Shown: in pieces, positions 12,517 to 26,100 of the stretch
Layout: every line of letters begins with the position of its first letter
Position numbering within the stretch: the first letter of the stretch is position 1
Source: Triglochin maritima
Lineage: Eukaryota; Streptophyta; Magnoliopsida; Alismatales; Juncaginaceae
DNA: 64,000 nucleotides
NCBI GenBank assembly: GCA_963682175.1
Contig: OY821771.1
Location: forward strand, 41,436,201-41,500,200
Reading direction: 5' to 3'
The notes under the pieces: generated by a model
Databases searched by the model: none
Seen by the model: only the letters and a program-made list of their open reading frames with translations
What the model was told of the DNA's origin: nothing
Position numbers and translations under genes: made by a program

Positions 12517-14328
12517 AGCATATAAAGATCAGTCATGGTCACCTCTTGTGCATTGCTTGTTGGTAAAAGAGTAATTTGTTGATCAATTTTTAGCATCCCA
12601 CTTTTTCTTCATACTATATTGGTATGTATTATTTGTCGTGTTGTTATCAAATAATTCTAAGGGAAAACTTTAGGACATCGGATTACACTATTTGTCTTGT
12701 TAGTTTCTTCAGTACGATGCTAAAGATGTTACTCCTTCGTATAAAGTGTTTTTTGTAAAATAAAAATAAAATCTCACACGCTGCTATGATCTTTAGGAAG
12801 CTTAACTTTTGCTCTTTCAAGTCACGGATTTTGGTTTTATTTCCTTCTTGAGTTAGGAGTAAAATTCTTAAGAACCAAAGTATGACACAAAATATTTGAA
12901 TACAAAACCCGTGGCTTGCCAAATGTTGGGAAATTTTTGTTCGCAAATAATTATAATCAAGCTGGTTGACTCAGCTTTTCGACTTTGTTTAAATTAATTA
13001 TGTTGGTACTTCGTGTTATGTCATGTTGTCTTAGAAGTTGACATATGTAGAATTTCATGCTACGTCGTGTGGTGTACTTTGTTGGTGGATTTATCCGTCG
13101 ATAACAAATTTCTCCAACATCAGAGTTGGTGGAATCATCCTATGAAAATTACTTCAATATCCGAGTTTAAGTTTGACCTCTTTGCAAGCAAAGGTCCGTA
13201 TCCAGGTACCAATTTTAATTTTTAACTATAGCGTTGATAAATTATGTGAGTGTTCGTAGATGATAATTTCTTCAGAAAAAAGGTTGAATTTTGCCAGTTA
13301 AAAAAAGTTGTGTAGGTTAATGTATAGTTTATTTGTTACGACAGTTTTCATTTTTGTATCTAAGATGCACAATAGCATATGTGAGGATATCCTGAGCAAA
13401 TTGTTAAGAGTTGACATTTGCTAGGATTACCTTATGTTCAAGTGAATATTCCAAACTTTTACAAAGTAATGACATGGGTGTTATAGGTTATAATATACAA
13501 TTAAAATTAATAGCTTGACTGTTGTAAGTTATAATACACAATTAATTTTGACATTGACTCCTATTTAAGTATATGGATTAAAGAAATCTTACGTTGAAAC
13601 TTGAAAGGGTGGACAAATTCTTGTCGCCGCTTAAGTCTACTGTTTGCTAAAATAATTCTCAAGCATAATTGTCTAGCTAAAAGACCCAAGCTCAACGAAA
13701 TTCGAAGTTCAATGGAAATTTTGGTTCATGTTTTAATAATAATATAAATATAGTGTGGTAAACAAATATTATTTTCCAAAACTTTCTGAACAACCAATAA
13801 GCGTGGGAAGGTTTTGGAGCTACGTTCAAATCGAGACAACATTACCTTCAAATCGTGCGTTCATCTTTTGATCTCATATTAAATGACTTTTAAATTTGTT
13901 AATTTTGAACATACATAGGTAATATGAGTCATGCATCAATATCTACAATATAAAATTTCCATTTTAAGTATAAAATTTAAATTACAAAGATAGGTAAATT
14001 GACGTTACTAAAAGTTAAAAGTAATAAATCATTCAATTTTTTTCCAAAATAATGACCAAAATGCTCACAGATTTCAAAATAATGGCAAAATAATGTTGAT
14101 GTCAGAAGCAAAAGTCACAAAAATCTAAGCATGTTGTAATTTCATTGACCACTGGGCTGCGAGTCTCCTTTCTTCCTCACCACCATCAATCAAATCAAAT
14201 CAAATCAAATGAGAACCCAAACAAGTTAATTTTCATGCCTAGCATAAATTGTACCTACTTTAAAACAACGAACTTAGTCCACATGTCCCAATGTGAATTT
14301 TTTTAAATGAATTCTGGAACATAAAAAA
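12517..14328. other. Intergenic, no gene seen
   Basis: AT-rich DNA between POLH and the copia element. A short (CAAAT)n run lies near 14187-14211. No coding region or complete transposon could be supported. Confidence 0.6.
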
Positions 14329-14533
14329 TGTTGAAACATGTAAACGTATCTCTTCACCAACATGCAACGCACCTCTTCACCAACCATCGCTTCCTCTCCT
14401 AAGAGATGCATCTCTTCACTCAGCATTAAACTTCAAACAGTCACCCAGCTTAGTGATGTATATATATAAGCTCATGTAAATCTCAGATAATATACAATAG
14501 AAATCAACCTCTTTCTCCCTAATCCCGCTTAAT
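14329..14533 (+). repeat. 5' LTR of copia-1
   Basis: Starts TGTTGAAACATG and ends CCCGCTTAAT just before the primer-binding site; ~96% identical to 18976-19178. Contains a TATATATATAAG promoter-like stretch. Confidence 0.9.
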
Positions 14534-14534
14534 A

Positions 14535-14546
14535 TGGTATCAGAGC
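14535..14546 (+). other. Primer-binding site (initiator tRNA-Met type)
   Basis: TGGTATCAGAGC directly after the 5' LTR, the usual copia primer-binding sequence. Confidence 0.9.
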
Positions 14547-14714
14547 AAAAGTTATATCACTGGTGAATCTCAGAGTGCCCTCACTCATCATCGATCCACC
14601 TCAGAAAAAAAACTAAAACCAAAAATCCCACCACCCATCACCTTCGCCTTTCAAGGGGGTTGAAGGAGACAAAACAAACCCCGACATCCAAAACCCCTGA
14701 AGGAAAAATAAAAA

Positions 14715-15305
14715 ATGGCGAACTCAGAAACAAACACTCCAAAACTGGTGTCACAGTTGCTCAACGGACAGAACTATTTGTCTTGGGCACGGGCTGTTAC
14801 GCTAGCTCTCAGCGGGAAGGGAAAGCTGGGACACATCACCGGGACAGCAAAAAAACCAGAGGAGGATGCCACCGAAACAAAACAAGAAGAGTGGCAGGCG
14901 ACAGACCATCTTGTAATGTCATGGATAATCAACTCCATGACATCCAAAATCGGGGTTATCTTCCTTTACAAAAATTCCGCAAAGGAGCTATGGGACGCCG
15001 TTCAAAGCATATACGGTAAAACCAACAACTTTGCTCACATTTTTAAACTAAAACACGATCTGTCGCAGACAAAACAGCAAGGACAAACAATCACGGAGTA
15101 TCTCGGGACACTGCAGCGTGGATGGGACGAGCTCGTCATCTACGAACCCACGACTGCTGACCCAAAAATCCTACTCGAACGAAAGGAGCGAGATCAAATC
15201 TATCAGTTCCTCATCGGACTCGACGGCAGCTATGAAGCCATCCGAAGCCAAGTCTTGATGACCCCCACTGTCCCTGATCTCGCATCCATCATCGCGATGA
15301 TCTAA
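14715..15305 (+). pseudogene. copia-1 gag (capsid) region, prematurely stopped
   Basis: Starts MANSETNTPKLVSQLLNGQN and has the conserved YLSWARAVTLAL and TITEYLGTLQRGWDEL segments of plant copia Gag. TAA at 15303-15305 ends it early: the same frame continues downstream into a CCHC-type zinc knuckle (CDNCKKTRHNRNSC, about 15427-15470). The stop is therefore an internal break rather than the natural end. Confidence 0.85.
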
Positions 15306-17182
15306 CGGGAGGAGTCCCGTCGGACCACCGTTCAGATCGCGGACCGATCTTCAGAAAACCAGGCGTTCTTCGCCGGAAAACCCCAAAATCAGACAAGAAA
15401 ATATGGAAATAAACCTCAGGAAACATGTGACAACTGTAAAAAGACCAGGCACAACAGGAACTCATGTTGGTTCCTACACCCTCATCTTCGACCAACACGG
15501 GAAGGAGGTGATCATCGGAACAAAAAAAGGAACGGCGGACCAAAAGGAAACAGCGCGGCGACAAACCCTAACGCAGAAGAGGAACAAAGAAAATGGGAAG
15601 GCGAATCGGTTATTCGCTCGGATCCGCGAGGTTTTATAACCTCACGTGATTTGGGCGGATCCGGGTTCCCTTTAACCAGGCCCGAAATAGGGATCCGACT
15701 AGATGCTGCAACCGCCGGATCCGGTGCCAGATCCGACCCGATTCCACTGAACCAATTGCTGGGACACCTCAGCACATATTTGCAGTCCACCCCTCAGGGT
15801 TCAGGTAATTGCGCAGGTATACCCTCTGGTTCCAGAAATTACTCTGCCAACGAAACAGAAAAAAACCTTAGACACATAAATAATAATCAATGGATAATTG
15901 ACTCAGGTGCTACTGATCATATGACCGGAAATTCTAGTCTAATAAGCAAAATTAAGAAACATGTGAACTCTCTTCATAATTTTGTGACTGTTGCAAATAA
16001 TAATCAAGTAGAAATAAAAGGGATAGGAGAAACCACTATATTAGATCAAGTAAATAAAAATGTTTTATATATACCTACTTTCACCTCTAATCTTCTTTCA
16101 GTATCAAAAATCACACAAAATTTAAATTGTAATGTTATATTTACCCCTAATGATGTATTCTTTCAGGAGCGAACTACAGGGAAGACGATTGGTAAAGGGA
16201 TTCATACCAATGGACTTTATGTTTTAGAGGCTCAAAACAAGAGTTTTCATACTACTAGTTTACCAAACCATATTCTATGACACAAACGAATGAGACACCC
16301 ATCTCATTTGGTTTTAAAAACGCTATTTACTCTTATTTCTTCTGATTATGCATGTGATGTTTGTCAGTATTCTAAACAAACTAGATTACCATTTTTTAAC
16401 TCTAAAACCAAATCAAGTGTTCCTTTCGAAATAGTTCACTCCGATATTTGGGGACCCGCTCCTGTCGAGTCTTACAACGGTTTTAAATATTTCGTGCTAT
16501 TTATCGATGATTTCTCACGAAATACTTGGACCTATCTTCTCAAAAACAAATCCGAAGTTTTTTAAGTTTTTTGTGATTTTACAATTTTTGTTGAAAACAT
16601 GTATGATTTTAAAATCAAGACCTTAAGGACAGATAACGGGACCGAATACACCAGCCACAACTTTCAAATTTTTTTGAAAAATCGGGGAATATTACACCAA
16701 TTAACATGTATACACACCCCTGAACAAAATGGAGTCTCGGAACGAAAAAATCGTCATCTTCTAAATGTAACAAGGTCATTGCTCTTTCAAAATCATGTTC
16801 CCAAACGATTTTGGTCTGACGCTATCTTAACTGCGACTTATCTAATAAATCGTCTTCTTAGTCCTACTCTTCAGAATAAACAACCACTTGAGATACTCTT
16901 AGGACGAAAACTAACCCTAGATCATCTTAAAATCTTCGGGTGTGTATGCTTTGTTCATAAGAAACGCTTAGATAAATTTGATAGCAATGTTGTAAAATGC
17001 TTATTTCTTGGTTATTCTTTTAAAAAAAAAGGTATAAATGCTTTGACCTTGAGTCTTGTAAAATGTATATCTCCCGAGATGTAATATTTAGGGAAACTGA
17101 ACCTTACTACAACCCTACAACACAATCTCGTCCAGACTCCTCACAAGTTCTACCTGAGTTCAACATCAAAGCACACGAACAA

Positions 17183-17272
17183 GGAGAAGGACAAGGACAC
17201 GGAGAAGGAGAAGGACACGAAGAAGGAGAAGGACAAGGAGAAGGACACGAAGAAGGAGAAGGACAAGGAGAA
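17183..17272 (+). repeat. Minisatellite coding for Gly-Glu-Gln/His repeats in copia-1
   Basis: GGAGAAGGACAAGGAGAAGG-type units code for repeated EGEGQGEGHE in the region between integrase and reverse transcriptase, which is normally low-conservation. Confidence 0.85.
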
Positions 17273-18966
17273 ACAAGAGCTTCAACCCCAAGGAGGTCTA
17301 CCCGACCAAGACGTCCTCCCACTAGGTTTAATGATTTTATCACCTCTCAAGTAACTTATCCCATTCAGAACTACCTCACCTACAAACAAATACAACCAAA
17401 CTATAGGGCTTTCCTAAACCGAATAAGCGAAACCCTAGAACCAAAGAACTACGAAGAAGCTAGTAGCAATCTTAAATGGCAAAAAGCAATGGAAGAAGAA
17501 CTTAAAGCCCTAGAAACCAACAACACTTGGACTCTCATCCCTAGACCAAATAAAACAAAACCCGTTGGATGCAAATGAGTTTACAAAATAAAATATAATA
17601 GCGATGGTACCATCGAAAGGTATAAAGCTCTCCTTGTAGCAAAAATGTATACTCAAACCTATGGGCTTGACTACCTAGAAACCTTCGCACCAGTAGCAAA
17701 AATGAATACTGTTCGGGTTCTTCTTTCCATAGCAGTTAACAAGGGATGGAAGCTTTATCAAATGGATGTCAGAAATGCTTTTCTTCAAGGCACCCTTGAA
17801 GAAGAAGTATACATGGTACCCCCTCCAGGCTACAACACTTCTCCCAGCCAGGTATGCAAACTCAATAAAGCCATCTATGGCCTAAAGCAATCACCCCGCG
17901 CATGGTATGCAAAACTTAGTCACTTCCTTCTTGCTTATGGTTTCTTTAAATCATCTGCTGACGCATCTATGTTCACTAGGCATCATAAAGGAGAGATTAT
18001 CATAGTCTTGGTCTACGTAGATGACATCATCATTACTGGTGATAATAACGAACAAATTAATCAAGTTAAACACTATCTAAAAACCAAATTTGATATAAAA
18101 GATCTAGGATTTCTAAAATATTTCTTAGGAATAGAAATTGCATACTCAAAAAGGGGTTTATTTTTATCACAAAGAAAATATGCCCTAGACCTCTTAAAAG
18201 AAACAGGAAAACTTGGGGCTAGACCAGCTAATACACCATTGAGGCAAATCTCAAAACCAGTCCAACCAACGGTGAACCTATTAGAGACATTCACCAATAC
18301 CAAAGACTTGTAGGAAAACTTATATATTTAACCGTAACCAGACCCGACATTACCTTTGCTGTTAGTATAGTAAGTCAATTCATGCATGCACCTCGAACAT
18401 CACATTTAGATATTATTGATAGAATTCTGAGGTACATAAAACAAACACCAGGACAAGGGTTGCTAATGAAAAATAACAATTCTAACAACATCATTGGTTT
18501 TTCAGATGCTGATTGGGCAGGAAGCCATGATCGTAGGTCAACTATCGGTTTTTACACATTTGTTGGTGGAAATCTTGTTACTTGGAGAAGTAAGAAACAA
18601 AAGGTGGTTGCTCGATCAAGTGCAGAAGCAGAATATCGAGCAATGGCGTCCACCACCAGTGAACTCATTTGGTTAAAGCAACTTCTTCACGATATGGGTC
18701 AAACTCACACTAAAGCTATGAATATGTTTTGCGACAATAACGCCGCACGACACATTGCTTCCAACCCCGTGTTCCACGAAAGGATCAAACACATTGAAGT
18801 TGACTGTCACTTCTTCCGTGAGAAGATTCAAGCTGGAGAAATAGAAGTTCCATACGTCTCCAGTAAAGAACAATTGGTGGACGTCTTCACCAAAACCCTA
18901 AGTAAACAACCATTCGACTCCATCATAAGCAAGTTAGGCACCTACAATCTCTTACAGGCTCAACTT

Positions 18967-18975
18967 GAGGGAGAG
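18967..18975 (+). other. Polypurine tract of copia-1
   Basis: GAGGGAGAG immediately before the 3' LTR TG. Confidence 0.8.
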
Positions 18976-19178
18976 TGTTGAAACATGCAAATGTACCTCT
19001 TCACCAACATGCAACACACCTCTTCACCAACCATCGCTTCCTCTCCTAAGAGATGCATCTCTTCACTCAGCATTAAACGTCAAACGGTCACCCAACTTAG
19101 TGATGTATATATAAGCTCATGTAAATCTCAGATAATATACAATAGAAATCAACATCTTTCTCCCTAATCCCGCTTAAT
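18976..19178 (+). repeat. 3' LTR of copia-1
   Basis: TGTTGAAACATG... ending CGCTTAAT; pairs with 14329-14533. Confidence 0.9.
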
Positions 19179-19183
19179 AAAAA

Positions 19184-20117
19184 TAATAATCAATTGAGAC
19201 AAACGTAGCTCTACTAAGCAAGCGCTAGTCTTGAGAATTCAAACACCCGAAAAAGAATTTAAAGCTCACTCACTCAGTCACTCTGCCAGTTGAGGTTGCC
19301 AAATCTACCCATCGCGAGCAGTTCGCTTCCAACATAGGTTTTGCTATAATTGGGTCAAACACGTACGAGAAAAAGAATAGATTCCAAACATCAAATCTTC
19401 ACAAACCAGTCCCTCTAGCAGTTTACACAGCTGCCAAACTATTACAGGGAATCGACAACGAACCACTCTTATCCTTCTTAAGCAAAACCAAATTCTCTTC
19501 TTTCCCCAATGGTTGGTTGACTTTAAACCAGTCCTAATATCAACCACTTAACCTAAGATTTGGTTGCCTTTATTACCCAACTTGTGGGACGCAAATTCCA
19601 CATGTTCTCATTTGTTAACTTCAAAAATGACCCACCAACCCCCACATCACATCCAAACACACAAACAATTTCAAAATAGTTAGTAATGTTTACAGAACTG
19701 TTAAGTTCAAAAAAATGATTATCAATTGGACAGACACAATTGGAACATTACTTGAAACAGTCCGAGACTTCACGGGTTGCAGTGGCAGTGAAGACACACA
19801 CAACACAACCGACCCCATACGTATATAACACCGAAACCTCCGAAAATAATAAATCCGATTTTTGATATTTCCAGCGAGAATACGAAAAGCTTCCCAACCC
19901 TAACCACACCACCACAGCTTGGGAGGAAGATCGAGATCACGATTCCGCGTTTCGGCTTCGTCTCGCGAGTCTTCCCCTTCGCCGATCCGTTTGGTGTCGC
20001 TCGAGGTGTTTGATCCAGGTTTGAGGCCTTTTGCGTTCCGATCGCGAATCGGATTTGGTTTTTAGGGGGCAAAATGTTGATGGTTTTTAGGGTTTTGGTG
20101 GTTTTTGCAGGGGAGAG
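19184..20117. promoter_or_regulatory. Upstream region of the IDM1-like gene
   Basis: No coding region supported. A TATATAA at 19822-19828 could be the core promoter. A likely 5'-UTR intron runs from the donor at 20019 (CCAG then GTTTGAGG) to the acceptor TTTTTGCAG ending at 20110, seven bases before the ATG. Confidence 0.5.
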
Positions 20118-23100
20118 ATGGTGGATGGAGGTGAGTTGGAGGATCCCGTTGCGGATTTGGAGAAGAGGAGTGTTTCCGTTGGGAATTGTGGATCTCCGAC
20201 GGCGAGGACTTGCCTTGCTCTGAAACGGTTGGGGTCTGCTAATCAAGTGGTGCCGGGGGTTGATGGAGTCGGAGTCTGGTCGAGGAGGGTTACGAGGCTT
20301 AGTGTTGCCAAGAGTCGGGTCGAGACGGTGGAAAATGCTGTGGAGGGGAAGGGGAGTGTCAATTCGTCGCTGGAGAATGCTGATGATACCGGAATTACTT
20401 TGAAGAGAATTAGGTGGGAATCGTTTAAGTTTAAAGCGAACAAGGGATCTGGTGGAAAAGGCGAGGATGGTGTTCGTTCTCTGGAGATTGTGGAGAGTGA
20501 TGTTTCTGGTCTGGGGAAGAGGAAAGGAAGCATTGTGAAGGTTTACAAAAGCAACAAGAAGAAGAGAAATGGTGTTGTTGATCAGAAAAGGGTTTTAGCG
20601 AGCGGAAAAAGGAGTCCTGTGGCAAATGGTACTGGCGATGGAACTAGTGGGAGTTCTGTTCATCGTGGAAATGGACAAAGTGTTAGTGATAAATCTGATG
20701 CGTGCCTTGCATTATCAAAGCGGTTGAGTAGACTTGCATCACCTTCGAAACGAGGAAAAGAGGAGAAAATTGAGGCTTCTCCGAAAAAGGTAAATATAGA
20801 GGAAACATTGTCATATGGCAAGTCTGGAACTGCCAAGAAGGTCGGTCGTCCTTCGGTGAAAAAGACTGCCAAATCAGACCTATCTGGTCGTCGTGAAGAA
20901 AAAGACAAGTTACGGTGTCAAATTAAAGACATGCTTTTGAGTTCTGGGTGGAGAATTGATCTAAGGCCTCGAAGGAACAGAAATTATTTGGATTCTGTTT
21001 ACATTTCTCCCCGAGGGACAGGCTACTGGTCAATCACGAAGGCCTATGATGTATTCCGTAAAGAAAGCAAGGATGGTATTAAGAGCCCAGAGCCCAATGA
21101 AGTGGCAGAGAACCAGCCCATTCAATCAAAAAGAAGGAAGAAGAGCCTAAATTGTTTGACTTCAAATTGTGCTCCGATATCCACTGAACTACTTGGTTTG
21201 TTGAAGAAAAATATTGTTCACAGGAGAAGTAAGAAAGAACTTGAAGAGGAAGAAAGTGACAAGAAATATGCTTGTAATGGAACCAGGAAACCCAGGGAAG
21301 CTACACGGATAAAATTTGTGAAGAAAACAGGTGGTCTTATAGCCTCTCGGAGTAAAAAATCTTCTACAAATGAGAGTTATCTGATATCAGGAAGAAAAAA
21401 GAAGAATGAAAGAGGTTGCACTTTGTTGGGTCGCAATTCCTTCAAAGGATCAAATTCTGGCGGCGATGATTATATTCTTTATGAAGGGAAGCGCACAGTC
21501 CTTTCTTTGATGATAGATTTAGGTATCGTGCCTGTTAATGGGAGGGTAAAGTATGCTAATAGTGAAACCATTGACTCCAATGATGCATTTAAGGGCTCTA
21601 TTGATAGGGATGGCATTCAATGCAGCTGCTGTAATAATTTTTTTGCACTATCAGAGTTTGAAATTCATGCTGGTGGTGATCCGGGTGGATCATCACAGCA
21701 CATTATCTTGGAAGAATCTGGGATTTCACTTCTGCAGTGCCAATTTAATGCCTGGAAAAGTTTAGTGGAATCTGAGGTTGGTGGATTTTCTTTTGTTGAA
21801 ATCAGTGATGATGATCCAAATGATGATACCTGTGGCATTTGTGGAGATGGGGGAGATTTGATCTGTTGTGACGATTGTCCTTCAACATTCCACCTTGGTT
21901 GCTTGGGCATGGAGGTAGGTCAAACTTACTATTTATAGTATGATGTTGATTTATCATCTTTTGCTTCTAGCTTTGCATCATTCCCTTAGCACGACAGTAG
22001 TACTTCTTCTCACCTGATACATCATTGATAGAACCTTCCTGCTGGAGAATGGCACTGTTCCAACTGTACATGTAGACTTTGTGGAGCAGTTGATCGCACT
22101 AATGCACAAGCCGACATTTCTAGCTCCTCACTGCTTACATGTAGGCAGTGTGAGGAGAAATGTATGTAATCTTTTTCTGTATCACCAACTTATAACTATT
22201 ATTCTTTCTAACTCTGACTTGAGAAATTTAATTGTATTTTCTTCATGTGTAGATCATCTTAGCTGTGTTCTGGATGAAGATAAAGTTCCTGCTGATGATC
22301 AGAGTCTGTGTAAATTATATTGTGGGAAGAGTTGCCTAAAGGTGCTGCATTCTCCTTTTTGGTTCTTCTCTTTTGGTTTCCTTTAAAGTGTCCAGACCTT
22401 TTTGTCGAAGTTTCGGTGAATCGGTTGTCTATCTTCCAAAAACTTTATAGGACTATCTTTCAGTTGACTATTAAGTATTATTATATAGTGATTGGCTGTT
22501 TCCACACAGAGAAAGGAATGTAACTGTTAACTGCTTTTAGCAGTTTGGGTTAGACACATTTTCTTTTGGTGAAAGTCTGATCCAAAGAAATTGGGTCATT
22601 TTTTGGTGTACTTATTGTTTCCCTACAAAAAGTATGGAGATGGATCTTTCAGGGATTTTCCAATACTTGAAATTTGGTTAATTGTTTATATTTAATTGTA
22701 ATAATCTTTTCCTAAATAATTGACTTCGTTTTCTCTTTGTTTTATATATATTGTACTATTCATACATGGTTGTGATTAGCTTTGTATTCCAAAATAGATG
22801 GCACATGCTGAAGTTACTTCTCTTTTGTGTTATCGTTAATTGCAAATTTTAATTTACCTATTGTTGCTGCAGCTCTTTGCAAAGCTGAGTGAATTGCTTG
22901 GAGTCAGAAATAAACTGGAAGATGGTTTCTCTTGGTCAATTGTTCAGCGTTTTGATCATGAAGGTCTTTCTTCTCCTCTGGAGTTTGTTAGGGAAGTTGA
23001 ATGCAATGCAAAAGTTGCTGTTGCACTGTCAGTTATGGATGAATGTTTTTTGCCAATAGTTGACCAAAGAAGTGGTGTTGACCTGGTTCGTCACGTCGTC

Positions 23101-26100
23101 TATAATTGTGGGTAAGGAATTATTGTAATTTCTCTTCAGCAGCATGTCGTTTATAATTGTGGGTAAGGAATTATTGGAATTTCTCTCAGCAGCATCTAAA
23201 CCGGAAAAAGCCAGAAATCACTCTTTTTTTGTTAATGCATATGCCTTCCCTTCTAAGGTTTCATAGGTTCTGTATATAATTTTAGAAGATTCTGTTGTTT
23301 TGTGTGTTCCATGACTACCCATATGCATGTCCTTCGCATGATGTAAAATGTATGACACCTGCTTCTTGCAAAATACAGACTATACAATCTTGTGATTGTG
23401 ACAAATGACAAGGCACTGGCGTTGTTTAATATAGATTTGGTATTTTACCAGTTGGTACTGTAGCATGCAGATGCTCTGCTTTTGCTTGCTAATTTATATT
23501 CCCAGTCAACTTATCCTTCCATTTCATGCTTCATTATTTAGTCTTTGCGTATGATTGAGTACTACAAGCATTTACTGCTTCTAGATAAGGTATCTTTGAA
23601 TTGTGGCATCCATCATATCAGCAAAATTAGTAACTGGGAAATGAGTTCTCCATTCTGGTTTTGTACTCCTTCCTTTGACTTGTTCAAATATCACGTCCAA
23701 TCGTCCATAGATCTTGGTTGTGATTTTCTCTGTGTTACTTAAAAATATTAAGATTGAAAATTATATTTTTCTATACTTTGTGGTGAATTATTTTTTGCCT
23801 CACATTGCAGGTCAAATTTCAGCAGGCTCAATTACAGTGGGTTTTACACGTTTCTTCTGGAGAAGAATGAAGAAGTAATTTCTGCTGCTTCTGTCAGGTA
23901 ATTTTACTTTTCTTCTGAAAGTTCCATTTAGTCAGAGATCTACACTTGTCATCTGAATCGTAATCGTAAATTCGTACTATTAATATGTTAAGCTGTTTGT
24001 GTTTTAGAAGGAGACAAAGAAGATGGAGTAATGCACTTTATGGTCCAACAGAAAGCACTATATTAGATTTAATTCACCTTTGTTTGTACTTGTCGTAGGA
24101 ATTTCAGTTGGAATCTTAGAAGCAGTTTCCTATCCATCGTCTACTAAAAATGTTGGTGGTTTATGCTGTGTAAACACCTAAATTACGAGGGGGGCATAAA
24201 AAGGGACTGCAAATTGCTCATCACATTTTCAAGAATGATCGCCATGTGAATGTATTGTTGGAAAAACTACGACAACACTACACAAAGAAAACATTGATTA
24301 TGGTATTATGCTGTACTTTTTATAAAACCCATCTGAGCAATAAGGTCAAGAAATACAAATTGTGATTGTCGTTTTTCACTTTGAAGGGTTACCTAATAGG
24401 TGGAACTTGTCTGCCCTTCTTCTACTAGGATATGCTTTTGGTGTTATTTTTTGCTATTTTTTATCATAAATTTGTAAAGTTTCTTTGTTCTACCAACTCT
24501 ACGTACAATCTTTATTATGCCGTTGCAAAAATCATACATGATTACTAGGGTAAAATCTTCATTTTGAAGATGAATGTCTCGAGAAGTGTTCAAAAAGTGT
24601 AAGCAGTCCAATGATAAAGTCCATCTGAGGTATAAAAAAACAAGCAGAAAGTTATTTCGGAAGCAGAAGGATGGTGAGTGGTAAACTTCCAATAGTGTTT
24701 ACGTAGTGTCATAAGAGGCAACAAGCTTTACGTAAATAGTGGCTATACCAAGAATTAAAAAAGTAACTTATTACCGTTTGTAGATGTTATGGCTACAAGT
24801 TTATGATTAAAAAACAGTGAACAAATAACATCTACAATGTATAACACCAAATATTTACAAACGTATACAGTAACTTTTTAAAAAATTATATGACTGCCAA
24901 AAAGCATTATCTTATGCTATACCAAGAATTTCATTTCAATAAGATCTACAATGTATTTCTTCTCATGACTAGATTTCATGGCACAAGAGTGGCTGAGATG
25001 CCATTTATTGGAACTCGAATTATGTATCGAAACCAGGGAATGTGTCGTCGACTCCTCAATGCCATCGAGAGTGTACGTTCTCTATATTTTATATTCATTT
25101 TCGTGTATTATTTTCTTTTTTGTCCCTTTTCGTGTATTACGAATTCTATACTTTGATTAGAGTTTCGATTGCTACAGCCAAAAAGTATCAGTCAACTAAT
25201 GTGGTGTTCTTGTTATGTTGAATGATCATCTGGTACCATGTCGTGGTTTCAAAGAAAGAATGCTGCTTATATTACTATAATTGTGATTAGTTGTAGTCAA
25301 AAGGTTGTGAACTTTGCTTCAATGTCCTCTGTATTGAGATTTAACCATATTTTTCAATATGTTATTCTTCTTTCTGTAGAATTCTTTTAGGTCCTCTAGT
25401 TAACTTTTGTAGCTTTTGGGAACTTACCAAAACCTCTCCCCAACAGGATGGTCAGAGAGTCTCCACGTCAACCCACCAATCTTTGAAAATTATTCCTTCG
25501 TTTCTTATTACTGTGAAAGGAAAACCCTACTGCAAAATAGTCTGATTATGCAATTATCATTTTCCCCTCGTACAGTTGTTGCACTTGTTCCATTAGATGT
25601 TGGCAGGTTCTGTTTTTTTAATCGGTAAGGTAACTATATAATAAAGAAAAAAGATCTGTACAAAGAAACAGGGTGGTAGTGCACAGGCGGCACCATCAAC
25701 TATGGAAAGGAAACCAAAACAAACTATAACAAAATCAGAAAGGCAAAAACATTAAGATAGATGAAGACTCTCGGCCCAGGTGCCTCTCAATCGGGGTATC
25801 TTTGGAGCTTCCTTCTCGGCAAAACACTGCCACCAATTGATAAGTCACTGTAGAATGGTCAACCAAATAGCAGATTCTGAGATGGGTTTGGACTGAAAAA
25901 TATGGTGGTTCCTTGAAGTCCAAATCGACCACCAGAGAGCAAGGGGAGTTGTTAGGTTCTGTATTATGAGTTAGATAGCAGTGGCATGCCATATGCATGG
26001 TACATATAGCATTTTCGAGCTCATGATATTTTTTACAAGCAGCTACTAATTGTGACTGGTCAAATTGCTATCTTTACATATTGGGCACAAGGATAAAATA

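Larger units (their letters stand above)
15306..18981 (+). pseudogene. copia-1 pol region: protease, integrase, RT, RNase H, with breaks
   Basis: Recognisable pieces in order: protease (IDSGATDHMTG, ~15896), integrase (SDIWGPAP, ~16440; TDNGTEYTSH; HTPEQNGVSERKNR), reverse transcriptase (QMDVRNAFLQG, YGLKQSPRAWY, YVDDIIITG at ~18017) and RNase H ([25 protein letters not shown]). Breaks seen: in-frame TGA at 16278-16280, TAA at 16562-16564, a frame change near 17030 after an A-run, TGA at 17576-17578, and a frame change near 18260-18280. The final stop overlaps the first bases of the 3' LTR. Confidence 0.9.
14329..19178 (+). mobile_element. Ty1/copia LTR retrotransposon, degenerate (copia-1)
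   Basis: Complete structure, direct orientation: 5' LTR, initiator-Met primer-binding site, gag, protease, integrase, reverse transcriptase and RNase H in copia order, polypurine tract, 3' LTR. Possible target duplication AAAAA at 14324-14328 and 19179-19183, but this is low-complexity and not decisive. The LTRs differ by about 8 substitutions and one 2-bp indel over ~204 bp, so the insertion is not recent. The coding region has several stops and frameshifts, so the element is not autonomous now. Confidence 0.93.

Noticed and set aside
14522..14546. tRNA-like sequence next to the copia-1 LTR
   Set aside because: It is only the short primer-binding site complementary to initiator tRNA-Met; no tRNA gene structure. 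No convincing tRNA or rRNA gene was seen anywhere in the window.
24730..24890. Possible MITE in an IDM1-like intron (GTTTGTAGATGTTAT and ATAACATCTACAA)
   Set aside because: A short inverted match is present, but ends are ragged and no target duplication was found.
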